Notes: generated from the letters alone by a model not told the origin. Counted from the stretch's first letter, positions 1 to 6,124 are shown. The stretch: 11,454 bases of DNA from Faeciplasma avium (GCA_018713505.1 DVOL01000002.1:1-11454); one strand, 5' to 3'. Made by a program: numbers and translations.

Positions 1-153
1 AGCTCCTGTCGGACCAGTGGGACCAGTAGGACCTGTAGCCCCGGTGGGACCCGTTGCTCCAGTAGCTCCTGAGTCGGTAGCGCCTGTAGCTCCTGTCGGA
101 CCAGTGGGACCTGTAGCCCCGGTGGGACCAGTAGCTCCGGTAGCTCCCGAGCC
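1..153 (-). repeat. 78-bp tandem repeat inside the collagen-like gene
   Basis: Within the triplet region a 26-residue unit recurs: a dipeptide break (GS or DS) followed by eight triplets of GAT/GPT. The breaks are encoded at 148-153 and 70-75, exactly 78 bp apart. The second unit is cut by the window edge. The GS to DS change is a Gly to Asp substitution in one copy. Such in-frame repeats commonly vary in number between strains. Confidence 0.7.
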
Positions 154-432
154 GGTGGCGCCTGTAGCTCCAGTGGGACCGGTAGGACCAGTCGGACCAG
201 TAGGACCTGTTATCCCGGTTGCGCCTCTTGCCCCGATGCCGGTGGGACCTGTCGGTCCTGTGACGCCGGTAGGGCCTATGCAGCAGCGAATCGGACGGCA
301 GCAGTCCTCCGGGAAGCAGCCTGTGGGCAGGCAGCAGGACTCGGTGACGAGATAGGCTGCCGGACAGCCCTTGTAATCTCCCGCCTCCGAGAGGGGGACG
401 CAGCTTCCGTTAATGCAGTTGTATATTGCCAT
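1..432 (-). CDS. Collagen-like Gly-X-Thr repeat protein with Cys-rich head (3' end off window)
   Basis: Read on the minus strand from an ATG at 432, with GGAG about 12 nt upstream, the frame stays open for 144 codons to the window edge, so the C-terminus is missing. Residues 1-52 form a compact head with ten cysteines (6, 11, 23, 33, 34, 39, 44, 45, 50, 51), with no obvious signal peptide. From residue 53 the sequence becomes collagen-like triplets, nearly all GPT or GAT, broken by dipeptides GI, GS and DS. Gly-X-Thr collagen regions are known from BclA-type exosporium proteins, where the threonines carry O-glycans. The glycosyltransferase ends 40 bp upstream on the same strand, so the two are probably co-transcribed. 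I infer a spore-surface or other cell-surface filament protein; the missing C-terminal domain would decide which family. It is not a secreted animal-type collagen. The head could mediate disulfide cross-linking or anchoring, which is inference. Confidence 0.85.
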   Translation of the reverse strand, partial: MAIYNCINGSCVPLSEAGDYKGCPAAYLVTESCCLPTGCFPEDCCRPIRCCIGPTGVTGPTGPTGIGARGATGITGPTGPTGPTGPTGATGATGSGATGATGPTGATGPTGPTGATGATDSGATGATGPTGATGPTGPTGPTGA

Positions 433-472
433 ATGCTGTCTAATTCTCCAATTAATTAATTCGTGGCAGGCA

Positions 473-1555
473 TTATTCGCCTGACCCGATGATTCTTTCA
501 AAATACTCCTTATTCAAGAGGTACTCCCTGCCCTCAGGACGAAAGGCTCCTGCCAGCTCGTTGTAGCGCATAGCCTGGGCATGGTCCTTTAGTCTGTCCC
601 TTATCACGCAGAGCTGCAGATTCGGGATATAGCCGTAAAAGTCCCTCGGAATAAGGCTCATGCCGGGCTTCTCACCGCTTGAGGCGGCTTTTTTGTACCA
701 GTATTCCGCCTCAGAGAGCCTACCCTCCTCCAAAAAGCTCCAGCCGAGCTTACAGAGGGCGTCCTGCCGTGGGATGCCGTAAGCAAGGCTTTTAAGATAA
801 TACTCCCTTGCCGCTTCAGGACCCTGAGAGGAAGCGACGAGGTCCCCAAGCTCGATGGCTGCGGACGCCGGGATATCCTGCCAGGCTCTGCTGTCGCTCA
901 TCGCCGCCTTGTAGTATTCGGCTGCTCTTTTAGTCTGACCGTCAGCCCTTAGCTCCCTTGCAAAGTAAAGGCATTCTCTCGGGCTGAGCGCTCTGCCGGA
1001 GGCTGCGATTTTCTCAAATATCCTAAGATTTCTGCCCGGCTCCCGGCTTTTTTTATTTATACCCATATGCCTGACCCTAGCGTCCGCCCGTATGAGCCTC
1101 CCCCTAGGGGGTATGGCCTCGTGGACCTCGCCCTCAAACCGCAGACCGCAGCCGAGCCTTATCACCCTCTCCCTGTCAAAGACAAGCTCGGGGCTTTCAG
1201 GAGTCCCGCCCATCTCGTAGGGAAGATACACAAGCTCGGGAGCTTCCCTTTCAATAAGCTCAGGAAGCGCCCTCCAGTCCTTCAGGCTGTTCTTTGGGAG
1301 GATGTCGTCGCCGTCCAGCCAGACGGCATAGTCGGTATTTGCAAGGCTTAAAGCGTAGTTTCTTGCCATCGAGAAGTCGTCCTGCCAGTCAAGGTGATAC
1401 ACTCTTTTTGTATACCCTGCGGCTATATCGGGGGTGGAGTCTGTGGAGCCGGTGTCGACTATCACGATGTCATCAAACAGCTCCGCCGCAGAGTCCAGGC
1501 AGGCGGCAAGACCCTCCTCCTCGTTTTTAACTATCATGGTAAGCGTCCATGTCAC
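473..1555 (-). CDS. GT2-family glycosyltransferase with C-terminal TPR-like region
   Basis: About 360 residues. The N-terminus has the family-2 (GT-A fold) opening LTMIVKNEEEGL, then VDTGSTDST, and the metal/nucleotide-sugar motif WLDGDD near residue 83. The second half (roughly residues 200-340) is helical and TPR-like, with phrases such as AAEYYKAA, AREYYLKSL and AEYWYKKA spaced at about 35-50 residues. The enzyme should transfer a sugar from an activated donor to a protein acceptor in the cytoplasm. I chose GTG at 1555 because AAAGGGG lies about 6 nt upstream; an in-frame GTG at 1573 lacks this support. The next gene on the strand encodes a Thr-rich collagen-like protein, the likely acceptor, as for SgtA and BclA3 in C. 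difficile. Family assignment is firm; acceptor and sugar are inferred. Confidence 0.88.
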   Translation of the reverse strand: MTWTLTMIVKNEEEGLAACLDSAAELFDDIVIVDTGSTDSTPDIAAGYTKRVYHLDWQDDFSMARNYALSLANTDYAVWLDGDDILPKNSLKDWRALPELIEREAPELVYLPYEMGGTPESPELVFDRERVIRLGCGLRFEGEVHEAIPPRGRLIRADARVRHMGINKKSREPGRNLRIFEKIAASGRALSPRECLYFARELRADGQTKRAAEYYKAAMSDSRAWQDIPASAAIELGDLVASSQGPEAAREYYLKSLAYGIPRQDALCKLGWSFLEEGRLSEAEYWYKKAASSGEKPGMSLIPRDFYGYIPNLQLCVIRDRLKDHAQAMRYNELAGAFRPEGREYLLNKEYFERIIGSGE

Positions 1556-1666
1556 GATAAAGCCCCTTTCCACAGGTGAGAAGCACCCGCATGGTTCATA
1601 TTATTCAAGACGGCGGACATCTGACACAGCCTGCGGCAGGGGTTTTCAAAAAGTTTCGGTACTATG

Positions 1667-1695
1667 GTTGCATGATAGAGCAAAATGTGATATAA
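1667..1695 (-). promoter_or_regulatory. Possible sigma-E-like promoter for the glycosyltransferase/collagen unit
   Basis: On the minus strand, CATGCAAC (1667-1674) matches six of eight positions of the sigma-E -10 consensus CATACAAT. TTATATC (1689-1695) sits 14 nt upstream as a partial -35 match. It would place transcription about 105 nt before the GTG start. The match is imperfect and shares bases with the opposing promoter, so this is a weak call. Confidence 0.3.
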
Positions 1696-1696
1696 T
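1668..1696 (+). promoter_or_regulatory. Sigma-A promoter of the small Nudix gene
   Basis: TTGCAT at 1668-1673 and a perfect TATAAT at 1691-1696 are separated by 17 bp. Predicted transcription start is near 1703, giving a leader of about 100 nt before the ATG at 1804. Confidence 0.75.
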
Positions 1697-1714
1697 ATCT
1701 GTGGGTTTAATTGA

Positions 1715-1790
1715 GCGGCGAGCTTTACCTGCGCCGCAGAAAGGAAATGTCTGTAATAAAGGCAGCCCCGAGTCCTGCTTTGGGTCGGGG
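1715..1790 (+). promoter_or_regulatory. Structured 5' leader of the Nudix gene (two hairpins)
   Basis: GCGGCG (1715-1720) pairs with CGCCGC (1732-1737) around an 11-nt loop. CCCCGA (1766-1771) pairs with TCGGGG (1785-1790), ending just before the ribosome binding site. An in-frame ATG at 1747 inside this leader has AAGG only 2 nt away, too close for a normal start. No named riboswitch is recognised. Confidence 0.4.
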
Positions 1791-1803
1791 TGAAGGTAAA
1801 AAA

Positions 1804-2208
1804 ATGCTCCATGAAAAATCCTGTGGTGCAATCGTCTACCGCAAGTTTCATGGCAACATCGAGATACTGCTTGTTAAGCATGTAAACAGCGGGCACTGGT
1901 CCTTTCCAAAGGGCCATGTCGAGCTGGGGGAGACGGAGGTCGAAACCGCTCAGAGGGAGATTTTAGAGGAGACCGGCATCGAGGTCATCATAGACTCCTC
2001 CTTCCGTGAGACCGTCACCTATTCCCCGAAAAAGGGCACTCAGAAGATAGTCGTCTATTTTCTGGCAAAAGCCAAGGGCTACGATTTTATCCCCCAGCCG
2101 GACGAAATTGCCGATATCAAATGGGTGGAGATAGGCCGTGCCCAGTCGGTGCTGTCCTATGATAACGACAGGAGTATTGTCTCCAAGGCAAGGACGATTA
2201 TAGCTTAA
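1804..2208 (+). CDS. Nudix hydrolase, bis(5'-nucleosyl)-tetraphosphatase type
   Basis: A 134-residue protein with a complete Nudix box at residues 37-59 (G37, E43, RE at 51-52, EE at 55-56, G58), the metal-binding helix that hydrolyses nucleoside diphosphate linkages. The opening SCGAIVYR and the segment WSFPKGHVE are typical of the small asymmetrical Ap4A hydrolase/MutT-like group in Firmicutes, so dinucleoside polyphosphate or damaged nucleotide clean-up is the likely role. Substrate cannot be fixed from the box alone. ATG at 1804 is preferred because GAAGG sits 7 nt upstream and because the conserved domain begins there; upstream in-frame starts would add low-complexity residues from the leader. 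It has its own promoter and terminator, so it looks monocistronic. Confidence 0.85.
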   Translation: MLHEKSCGAIVYRKFHGNIEILLVKHVNSGHWSFPKGHVELGETEVETAQREILEETGIEVIIDSSFRETVTYSPKKGTQKIVVYFLAKAKGYDFIPQPDEIADIKWVEIGRAQSVLSYDNDRSIVSKARTIIA

Positions 2209-2225
2209 AAACCTATGTAAAAGCC

Positions 2226-2261
2226 ATGACAGGGCGGCGGCGCTGCTCTGTCATACTTTTT
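2226..2261 (+). terminator. Rho-independent terminator after the Nudix gene
   Basis: A 13-bp stem (2226-2238 with 2242-2254, two G-U pairs, loop GGC) is followed by ACTTTTT. It begins 18 nt after the stop codon. On the other strand the stem is followed by TTTTA, so it may also stop spoVG transcripts. Confidence 0.85.
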
Positions 2262-2276
2262 ATCCAGCGCCAGGGA

Positions 2277-2462
2277 GGCAGCCCCTCCGGCACGGCGTGA
2301 CGCCGTGCCGGCTCCCCCTTTGCACCGGGAGGCAGGGAGGCCCCGGCCTCCCTGCCTCCCTGCCCCCCCTGCTCCCTGCGCCGGCGCAAGGGGCAGGGAG
2401 GGGCGTGTCGGGGCACGCCAGTGCAAAGGGGAGCCGCCAGCGAAGCTGGCGGAGGGGCTGCC
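2277..2462. repeat. Palindromic element, copy A (186 bp)
   Basis: The ends are a perfect 12-bp inverted repeat, GGCAGCCCCTCC (2277-2288) and its complement (2451-2462). Inside lie, in order, a 9-bp hairpin GGCACGGCG-TGA-CGCCGTGCC (2289-2309), a subterminal inverted repeat around CTTTGCA/TGCAAAG (left arm near 2310-2325, right arm near 2421-2435), a GC-rich core with a 16-bp perfect palindrome (2327-2342 with 2345-2360), and a small hairpin GCCAGC-GAA-GCTGGC (2436-2450). Copies B and C share this plan. It fills most of the 317-bp space between the 3' ends of two convergent genes and contains no credible gene. No target-site duplication is evident. Confidence 0.85.
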
Positions 2463-2525
2463 GGCGAGGCTGGCACTCTGCCCAAATGGCTCCTGAAAGC
2501 CAGCCGCCCGGGGGTCGGGACCTGG

Positions 2526-2798
2526 CTAGGACGGCTCCGGGGACTGGCTGGCGTTGTGATAGGCGGATAGTATTGCGGACTCTATTACATCCCTTGCCTC
2601 CTGGGAGATGGGGTGAACGATGTCCCGAAAGACGCCGTTTTCGTCCTTTCTCGAGGGCATTGCGACAAACAGCCTGTCCTCGCCCTGCACGACCTTGATG
2701 TCGTGGACGGCAAAGGCGTTGTCAAAGGTGACGCTTATTACCCCCTTGAGCCTTCCCTGTGGCAAAAGCCTTCTGATTTTGATGTCGGTGATGGTCAT
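2526..2798 (-). CDS. spoVG: Septation/sporulation regulator SpoVG
   Basis: A 90-residue protein that matches SpoVG along its length: MTITDIKIRRL at the start, then DNAFAVHDIKV, LFVAMPSRK (residues 43-51) and FRDIVHPI (57-64), which are the best conserved stretches, followed by a short C-terminal helix and an acidic/polar tail. SpoVG is a small nucleic-acid-binding regulator linked to septation, capsule and sporulation control in Firmicutes. The ATG at 2798 is chosen because AAAGGACGG lies about 6-13 nt upstream and it gives the family N-terminus; the in-frame ATG at 2816 would place that site inside the gene. It is transcribed divergently from murC and ends facing element A. I found no convincing sigma-H box upstream, although spoVG is the classic sigma-H target in Bacillus. 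Confidence 0.95.
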   Translation of the reverse strand: MTITDIKIRRLLPQGRLKGVISVTFDNAFAVHDIKVVQGEDRLFVAMPSRKDENGVFRDIVHPISQEARDVIESAILSAYHNASQSPEPS

Positions 2799-2828
2799 TT
2801 TTATCCGTCCTTTCAAAAAAGCAAAAAT

Positions 2829-2872
2829 ATATATGCGGATATATGCGGCAAGGATATTTTTGGTCCCGGGAC
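2829..2872. promoter_or_regulatory. Tandem repeat and palindrome upstream of spoVG
   Basis: Two abutting copies of ATATATGCGG (2829-2838, 2839-2848) and the 10-bp palindrome GTCCCGGGAC (2863-2872) lie 31-74 nt upstream of the spoVG start. They could be operator sites or part of the spoVG leader. No factor can be assigned. Confidence 0.35.
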
Positions 2873-2895
2873 GAAAAAATATTCATAAAAAGGGG

Positions 2896-2924
2896 TTTAT
2901 TTTTTAAAAAAAATGTAATATACT
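2896..2924 (+). promoter_or_regulatory. Probable promoter of murC-lexA-nudF
   Basis: TATACT (2919-2924) is a good -10 box. The -35 at the right distance is only TTTATT (2896-2901), in a very AT-rich tract. Predicted start is near 2931. Confidence 0.45.
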
Positions 2925-2935
2925 TATTTTGAGCG

Positions 2936-2947
2936 GAACATTTGTTT
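2936..2947 (+). promoter_or_regulatory. Candidate LexA operator (SOS box)
   Basis: GAACATTTGTTT fits the Firmicute LexA site GAAC-N4-GTTC with one mismatch in the last base. It lies just downstream of the predicted -10 of the operon that encodes LexA, where a repressor would block initiation. Autoregulation of lexA is the rule in other bacteria. Confidence 0.55.
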
Positions 2948-2960
2948 TACCTTTAAGGAC

Positions 2961-2983
2961 TGCGGCAGGGACTTTACGCCGCA
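2961..2983 (+). promoter_or_regulatory. Hairpin in the murC leader
   Basis: TGCGGC (2961-2966) pairs with GCCGCA (2978-2983) across an 11-nt loop. It ends about 10 nt before the GAGGG ribosome binding site of murC. An alternative pairing of CAGGG (2966-2970) with CCCTG (2984-2988) would compete with it. Confidence 0.4.
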
Positions 2984-3004
2984 CCCTGGAAAAGAGGGAT
3001 TTTG

Positions 3005-4426
3005 ATGGCAGACGGCAGTAACACCGTTTTCGGCGTCGAGCGGAGCAGGCTTGGGCTTCTGGACGGGAAAAAGCATATTCACTTTATCGGAATCGGAGGG
3101 AGCGGGATGTTCCCGCTGGCTCAGATTCTTCACGGCATGGGCTATTATCTCACCGGGTCTGACAATAACGAGACCGAGACCCTTCAAGCCGTTCGCAGGA
3201 TGGGAATACCAGTTTTCATGGGTCAGCGGGCTGAAAACATCGAGGGAGCCGACCTTATAGTTCACACGGCTGCGATAATGTCCGACAATCCGGAGCTTAT
3301 TGCGGCGAGGGAGAGCACCGTTCCCGTGATAGAGCGAAGCGAGCTTCTGGGACTTGTGACTGGCTGGTTTGACAGGGCTGTGTGCATAGCGGGCACCCAC
3401 GGCAAGACGACCACATCCTCTATGCTGGCGCAGATCCTTCTGTCCTCCAAGGAGGACTTCTCCTGCGTGCTGGGAGGCAAGCTAAGCTCTATAGGAGGCT
3501 CCGGGAGGCTCGGCTCTGGAGACATCATGGTCTGCGAGTCCTGCGAGTTTGTCGACACCTTTTTAAAGCTCCACCCCGACATTGCGGTGATTTTAAATAT
3601 AGACGAGGACCATCTTGATTACTTCAAGACGCTGAAGAATCTAAAGGCGTCCTTTACAAGATTTGCCAGACTTGCCTCAAGGCTTGTTATATACAACGGC
3701 GGGGACGAAAACACCCTAGATGCCCTAAAGGGGCTTTCTGACAGGACCCTTGTCAGCTTCGGATGGGACAGCGGGCTTGATTACAGCGTCAGGGTTGCTG
3801 AAGTATCCGGCATGAGGAGCAAAATAGAGCTGCTTAGGTCCGGGGAGCCTTTTTTGGAGGCTGTAATATCCGTCCCCGGGAGGCATAACGCCCTAAACGC
3901 CTGCGCCGCCGCTGCGGCAGCCGACATACTAGGAATAGCTCCCGAGGCGATAAAGGCGGGTCTTGAGAGCTTCAAGGGAGCAATCAGGAGATTTGAGCAT
4001 ATAGCGCTGGTCGGCGGAGTCGAAATTGCCGACGATTACGCCCATCATCCCAAGGAGATCGAGGCTACCCTCACTGCGGCTAAGGGTCTTGGCTACAAGA
4101 GGATTATCGCCGTCCACCAGCCCTTCACCTACTCCAGAACGGCGGCTCTCCTTAAGGACTTCGCCAAGGCGCTCTCGCTTGCCGATGTCTCGGTGATAAC
4201 CGACATCATGGGGTCCAGGGAGAAAAACACCTACGGAATAACCTCCGACAGGCTGGTGGAGCTTTTGGACAACGGAGTCCTGACTCCCGATTTTGACAGC
4301 TGTGTCGGCTATCTCAAGGGCGAGGTAAAGCCCGGAGACCTTGTCATTACCATGGGCTGCGGAGATATCTACAAGGTCGCAAAGAGGCTTGCAGCCGAGC
4401 TGTCAGACGGCGGTAAGGAGGGCTGA
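3005..4426 (+). CDS. murC: UDP-N-acetylmuramate--L-alanine ligase MurC
   Basis: A 473-residue Mur ligase of normal family length. It adds L-alanine to UDP-MurNAc in the cytoplasm, the first peptide step of peptidoglycan synthesis. Visible motifs: the nucleotide-binding loop FIGIGGSGM (27-35), the ATP P-loop GTHGKTTT (130-137), NIDEDHLDYF in the central domain, PGRHNALNA, the C-terminal DDYAHHPKEI and HQPFTYSRT. YAHHP and the N-terminal GIGGSGM separate MurC from MurD, MurE and MurF. ATG at 3005 follows AGAGGG at a suitable distance; the TTG directly before it is not needed. The stop overlaps the lexA ribosome binding region, leaving one base between the genes. A candidate LexA box lies upstream, so expression may rise with DNA damage. 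Confidence 0.96.
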   Translation: MADGSNTVFGVERSRLGLLDGKKHIHFIGIGGSGMFPLAQILHGMGYYLTGSDNNETETLQAVRRMGIPVFMGQRAENIEGADLIVHTAAIMSDNPELIAARESTVPVIERSELLGLVTGWFDRAVCIAGTHGKTTTSSMLAQILLSSKEDFSCVLGGKLSSIGGSGRLGSGDIMVCESCEFVDTFLKLHPDIAVILNIDEDHLDYFKTLKNLKASFTRFARLASRLVIYNGGDENTLDALKGLSDRTLVSFGWDSGLDYSVRVAEVSGMRSKIELLRSGEPFLEAVISVPGRHNALNACAAAAAADILGIAPEAIKAGLESFKGAIRRFEHIALVGGVEIADDYAHHPKEIEATLTAAKGLGYKRIIAVHQPFTYSRTAALLKDFAKALSLADVSVITDIMGSREKNTYGITSDRLVELLDNGVLTPDFDSCVGYLKGEVKPGDLVITMGCGDIYKVAKRLAAELSDGGKEG

Positions 4427-4427
4427 T

Positions 4428-5018
4428 ATGAGCTTAAACGACAGGGACGCTGCGGTCTATGAGCTGATAAGACAGCGTGCCGGCGAGGGCTACACTCCCT
4501 CGATAAGGGAGATATGCCGGGAGCTTGGGATAAAGTCGACCTCCACCGTCCACAGGATACTGGGAAAGCTCCAGGACGAGGGGCTTATAGAGCGTCTGGG
4601 GGAGAATCTTAACCGCTCCTTCCGCCTCGCCGGGGACGGCAGCAACATAAGGGTCCCGCTGGTGGGAACGGTCACGGCGGGTCAGCCGATTACCGCAATT
4701 CAGGACATCGAGGGCTACATCAGCTTCAAGGCTCCCAAGCATTACGACGGCGAGCTTTTTGCCCTTAGGGTCAGGGGAGACTCGATGATAAACGCCGCCA
4801 TTCTGGACGGCGATACCGTGATAGTCATGCGGACGCCTCACGCAGAGAACGGGGACATCGTCGTCGCCTTAGTGGAGGGGAGCGACGCAACCGTCAAGCG
4901 GTTTTACAAGGAGAACGGGCATTTTCGCCTACAGCCCGAAAACGACGCCATGGAGCCGATAATACTGTCCAGCGTCGAGATAATCGGCAGGGTCGTGGCG
5001 GTTTTAAGATACATATAA
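4428..5018 (+). CDS. lexA: SOS transcriptional repressor LexA
   Basis: 196 residues, close to the usual LexA length. Residues 1-65 form the winged helix-turn-helix (YTPSIREICRELGIKSTSTVHRIL is the recognition region, about 22-45). Residues 75-196 form the S24 self-cleavage domain: scissile bond Ala84-Gly85 in VTAGQP, nucleophile Ser119 in RGDSM, and general-base Lys157 in ATVKRF. All elements needed for RecA-stimulated autocleavage are present. It represses SOS genes until DNA damage triggers cleavage. ATG at 4428 has AGGAGG 7-8 nt upstream inside the end of murC. It sits between murC and nudF in one operon. The candidate box GAACATTTGTTT at 2936 would give autoregulation. Confidence 0.97.
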   Translation: MSLNDRDAAVYELIRQRAGEGYTPSIREICRELGIKSTSTVHRILGKLQDEGLIERLGENLNRSFRLAGDGSNIRVPLVGTVTAGQPITAIQDIEGYISFKAPKHYDGELFALRVRGDSMINAAILDGDTVIVMRTPHAENGDIVVALVEGSDATVKRFYKENGHFRLQPENDAMEPIILSSVEIIGRVVAVLRYI

Positions 5019-5033
5019 AAGGAAGTATTTAAT

Positions 5034-5639
5034 ATGGGAGAGATTAAAATGGAGCAGGGTCAGGACTACAGCGTAAAGGACTGGGAAAAGATAGTAGACA
5101 GCGAGAGAATCTTCGACGGCAGGGTTGTAAGGCTCAGAAGGGACAGGGTGCTTCTTGGAAACGGCTCCTATACATACCGTGAGATAATCGAGCACAACGG
5201 TGGAGTCTGCGTTCTGCCGATAACCGACGACGATGAGATTATCCTCGTCAGGCAGTACCGCTCGCCGTTCAACACCGTCCTCACCGAGCTTCCGGCGGGC
5301 AAGCTTGAAAAGGGCGAGGAGCCGATAGAGTGCGGCATAAGGGAGCTTAAGGAGGAGGTCGGAGCAACGGCGTCCGAGATAAAATATCTTGGCAGGCTCT
5401 ACCCGACGGTGGCATACGATACCGAGGTAATATATATGTATATGGCGACCGGGCTTAGCTTTGAGAGTCAGCATCTTGACGAGGACGAGCTTGTCGAGAT
5501 AATAAAGCTACCCTTTGACGAGGCGGTCGAGATGGTGCTAAATGACGAGCTTCCCGACTCCAAGACCCAGCTTGCAATCCTCAAGGCGGCGGCTCTTCGG
5601 GGCTGGGCGGAGTCTGAAAGAGAGCTTGAAAGCATATAG
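5034..5639 (+). CDS. nudF: ADP-ribose pyrophosphatase (Nudix, NudF type)
   Basis: 201 residues. The Nudix box spans residues 89-111 (G89, E95, RE at 103-104, EE at 107-108, G110), preceded by TELPAGK and VRQYR, features of the ADP-ribose pyrophosphatase subfamily. The enzyme splits ADP-ribose into AMP and ribose 5-phosphate and probably limits free ADP-ribose. It starts 15 bp after lexA with AAGGAAG upstream of ATG 5034; ATG at 5049 is an equally possible start, with GGGAGAG 6 nt before it. As third gene of the murC-lexA operon it would share its control. No metabolic link to SOS is shown by the sequence. Confidence 0.9.
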   Translation: MGEIKMEQGQDYSVKDWEKIVDSERIFDGRVVRLRRDRVLLGNGSYTYREIIEHNGGVCVLPITDDDEIILVRQYRSPFNTVLTELPAGKLEKGEEPIECGIRELKEEVGATASEIKYLGRLYPTVAYDTEVIYMYMATGLSFESQHLDEDELVEIIKLPFDEAVEMVLNDELPDSKTQLAILKAAALRGWAESERELESI

Positions 5640-5830
5640 CCAAGCCCCCTGCGAGGCTGTAAGAAGCCGCAGGTCAAGGAGGGCTCTTACAAAGCAGCGA
5701 TTATAACATAACAGCCGGCGGCGAGCATTATACTCACAGCCGGCTTTGATTTATCTTCCACATCAAAGGAAGAAGCCTTACAAGCAGCCCCCGGGCTTTA
5801 TCCTAAAGGCTCAGGGGATAAAAAGGAGAA
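5640..5830. other. Convergent 3' intergenic region with hairpins
   Basis: No gene here. TGTAAGA-(A)-GCC (5658-5668) pairs with GGCTCTTACA (5682-5691), while CTGC and GGCT (5649-5658) can pair instead with AGCC and GCAG (5665-5672), so the two folds exclude each other. AGCCGGC (5713-5719) pairs with GCCGGCT (5739-5745). The acpP 3' end lies at the right border. Confidence 0.5.
5713..5753 (+). terminator. Probable terminator of murC-lexA-nudF
   Basis: AGCCGGC/GCCGGCT stem with a 19-nt loop followed by TTGATTTAT. The stem is strong but the T-tract is interrupted, so efficiency is uncertain. Confidence 0.5.
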
Positions 5831-6058
5831 TCAGGTATTGTCCTCTATGAACTTGACGATATCTCCTACAGTTTTGATAGTTTCCACTGCGTCATCAGGA
5901 ATCTCGACATCAAAAACATCCTCGAAGGACATGACAAGATCTACTATATCCAAAGAATCCGCTCCGAGGTCCTCGGTAATCACAGAGTCCGGGGATATGG
6001 TCGACTCCTCGATATCAAGGCTGTCCGCAATAATTTTTCTGACCTTATCGTAAACCAT
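5831..6058 (-). CDS. acpP: Acyl carrier protein
   Basis: 75 residues, acidic, with the phosphopantetheine attachment motif DLGADSLDIVDL; Ser35 carries the 4'-phosphopantetheine arm. EDVFDVEIPDD and TVGDIVKFIE are the conserved helix II-III regions of fatty-acid-synthesis ACPs. It carries growing acyl chains in type II fatty acid synthesis in the cytoplasm. ATG at 6058 has GGAGG 7-8 nt upstream and matches the family start; longer in-frame versions would read through the promoter. Unusually it stands alone here instead of beside fabD, fabG, fabF or plsX, so this may be a second ACP or a relocated main copy. Confidence 0.95.
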   Translation of the reverse strand: MVYDKVRKIIADSLDIEESTISPDSVITEDLGADSLDIVDLVMSFEDVFDVEIPDDAVETIKTVGDIVKFIEDNT

Positions 6059-6095
6059 TTGGGAACCTCCTCCCTTACATTCGGTGTCATGATAT

Positions 6096-6124
6096 AGTGT
6101 AGCGTTTTGGCGGAGGTTTGTCAA
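6096..6124 (-). promoter_or_regulatory. Sigma-A promoter of acpP
   Basis: On the minus strand, perfect TTGACA (6119-6124), a 17-bp spacer and TACACT (6096-6101). The leader is about 30 nt. This is the strongest vegetative promoter in the window. Confidence 0.85.

Noticed and set aside
1..240. Possible CRISPR-like array
   Set aside because: The repeats are in-frame collagen triplets with no constant repeat/unique spacer pattern.
17..355. Plus-strand open frame of repeated GPV/APV residues
   Set aside because: It is the antisense shadow of the collagen-like gene. The minus frame has an ATG, a ribosome binding site, a non-repetitive Cys-rich head and true Gly-X-Thr triplets.
1747..1803. Earlier start (ATG 1747) for the small Nudix protein
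   Set aside because: The ribosome binding site is only 2 nt away and the added residues come from a hairpin leader with no family similarity.
2265..2475. Target-site duplications flanking the palindromic elements
   Set aside because: The bases next to the ends of A, B and C were compared by eye and no matching direct repeats were found.
2205..2816. Pro/Gly/Arg-rich open frames on both strands across element A, and similar frames over B and C
   Set aside because: They arise from palindromic GC-rich repeats, give low-complexity proteins and have no start signals or domain content.
2799..2940. Sigma-H promoter for spoVG
   Set aside because: A GAAT occurs on the minus strand but no AGGA-type -35 lies 11-12 nt upstream.
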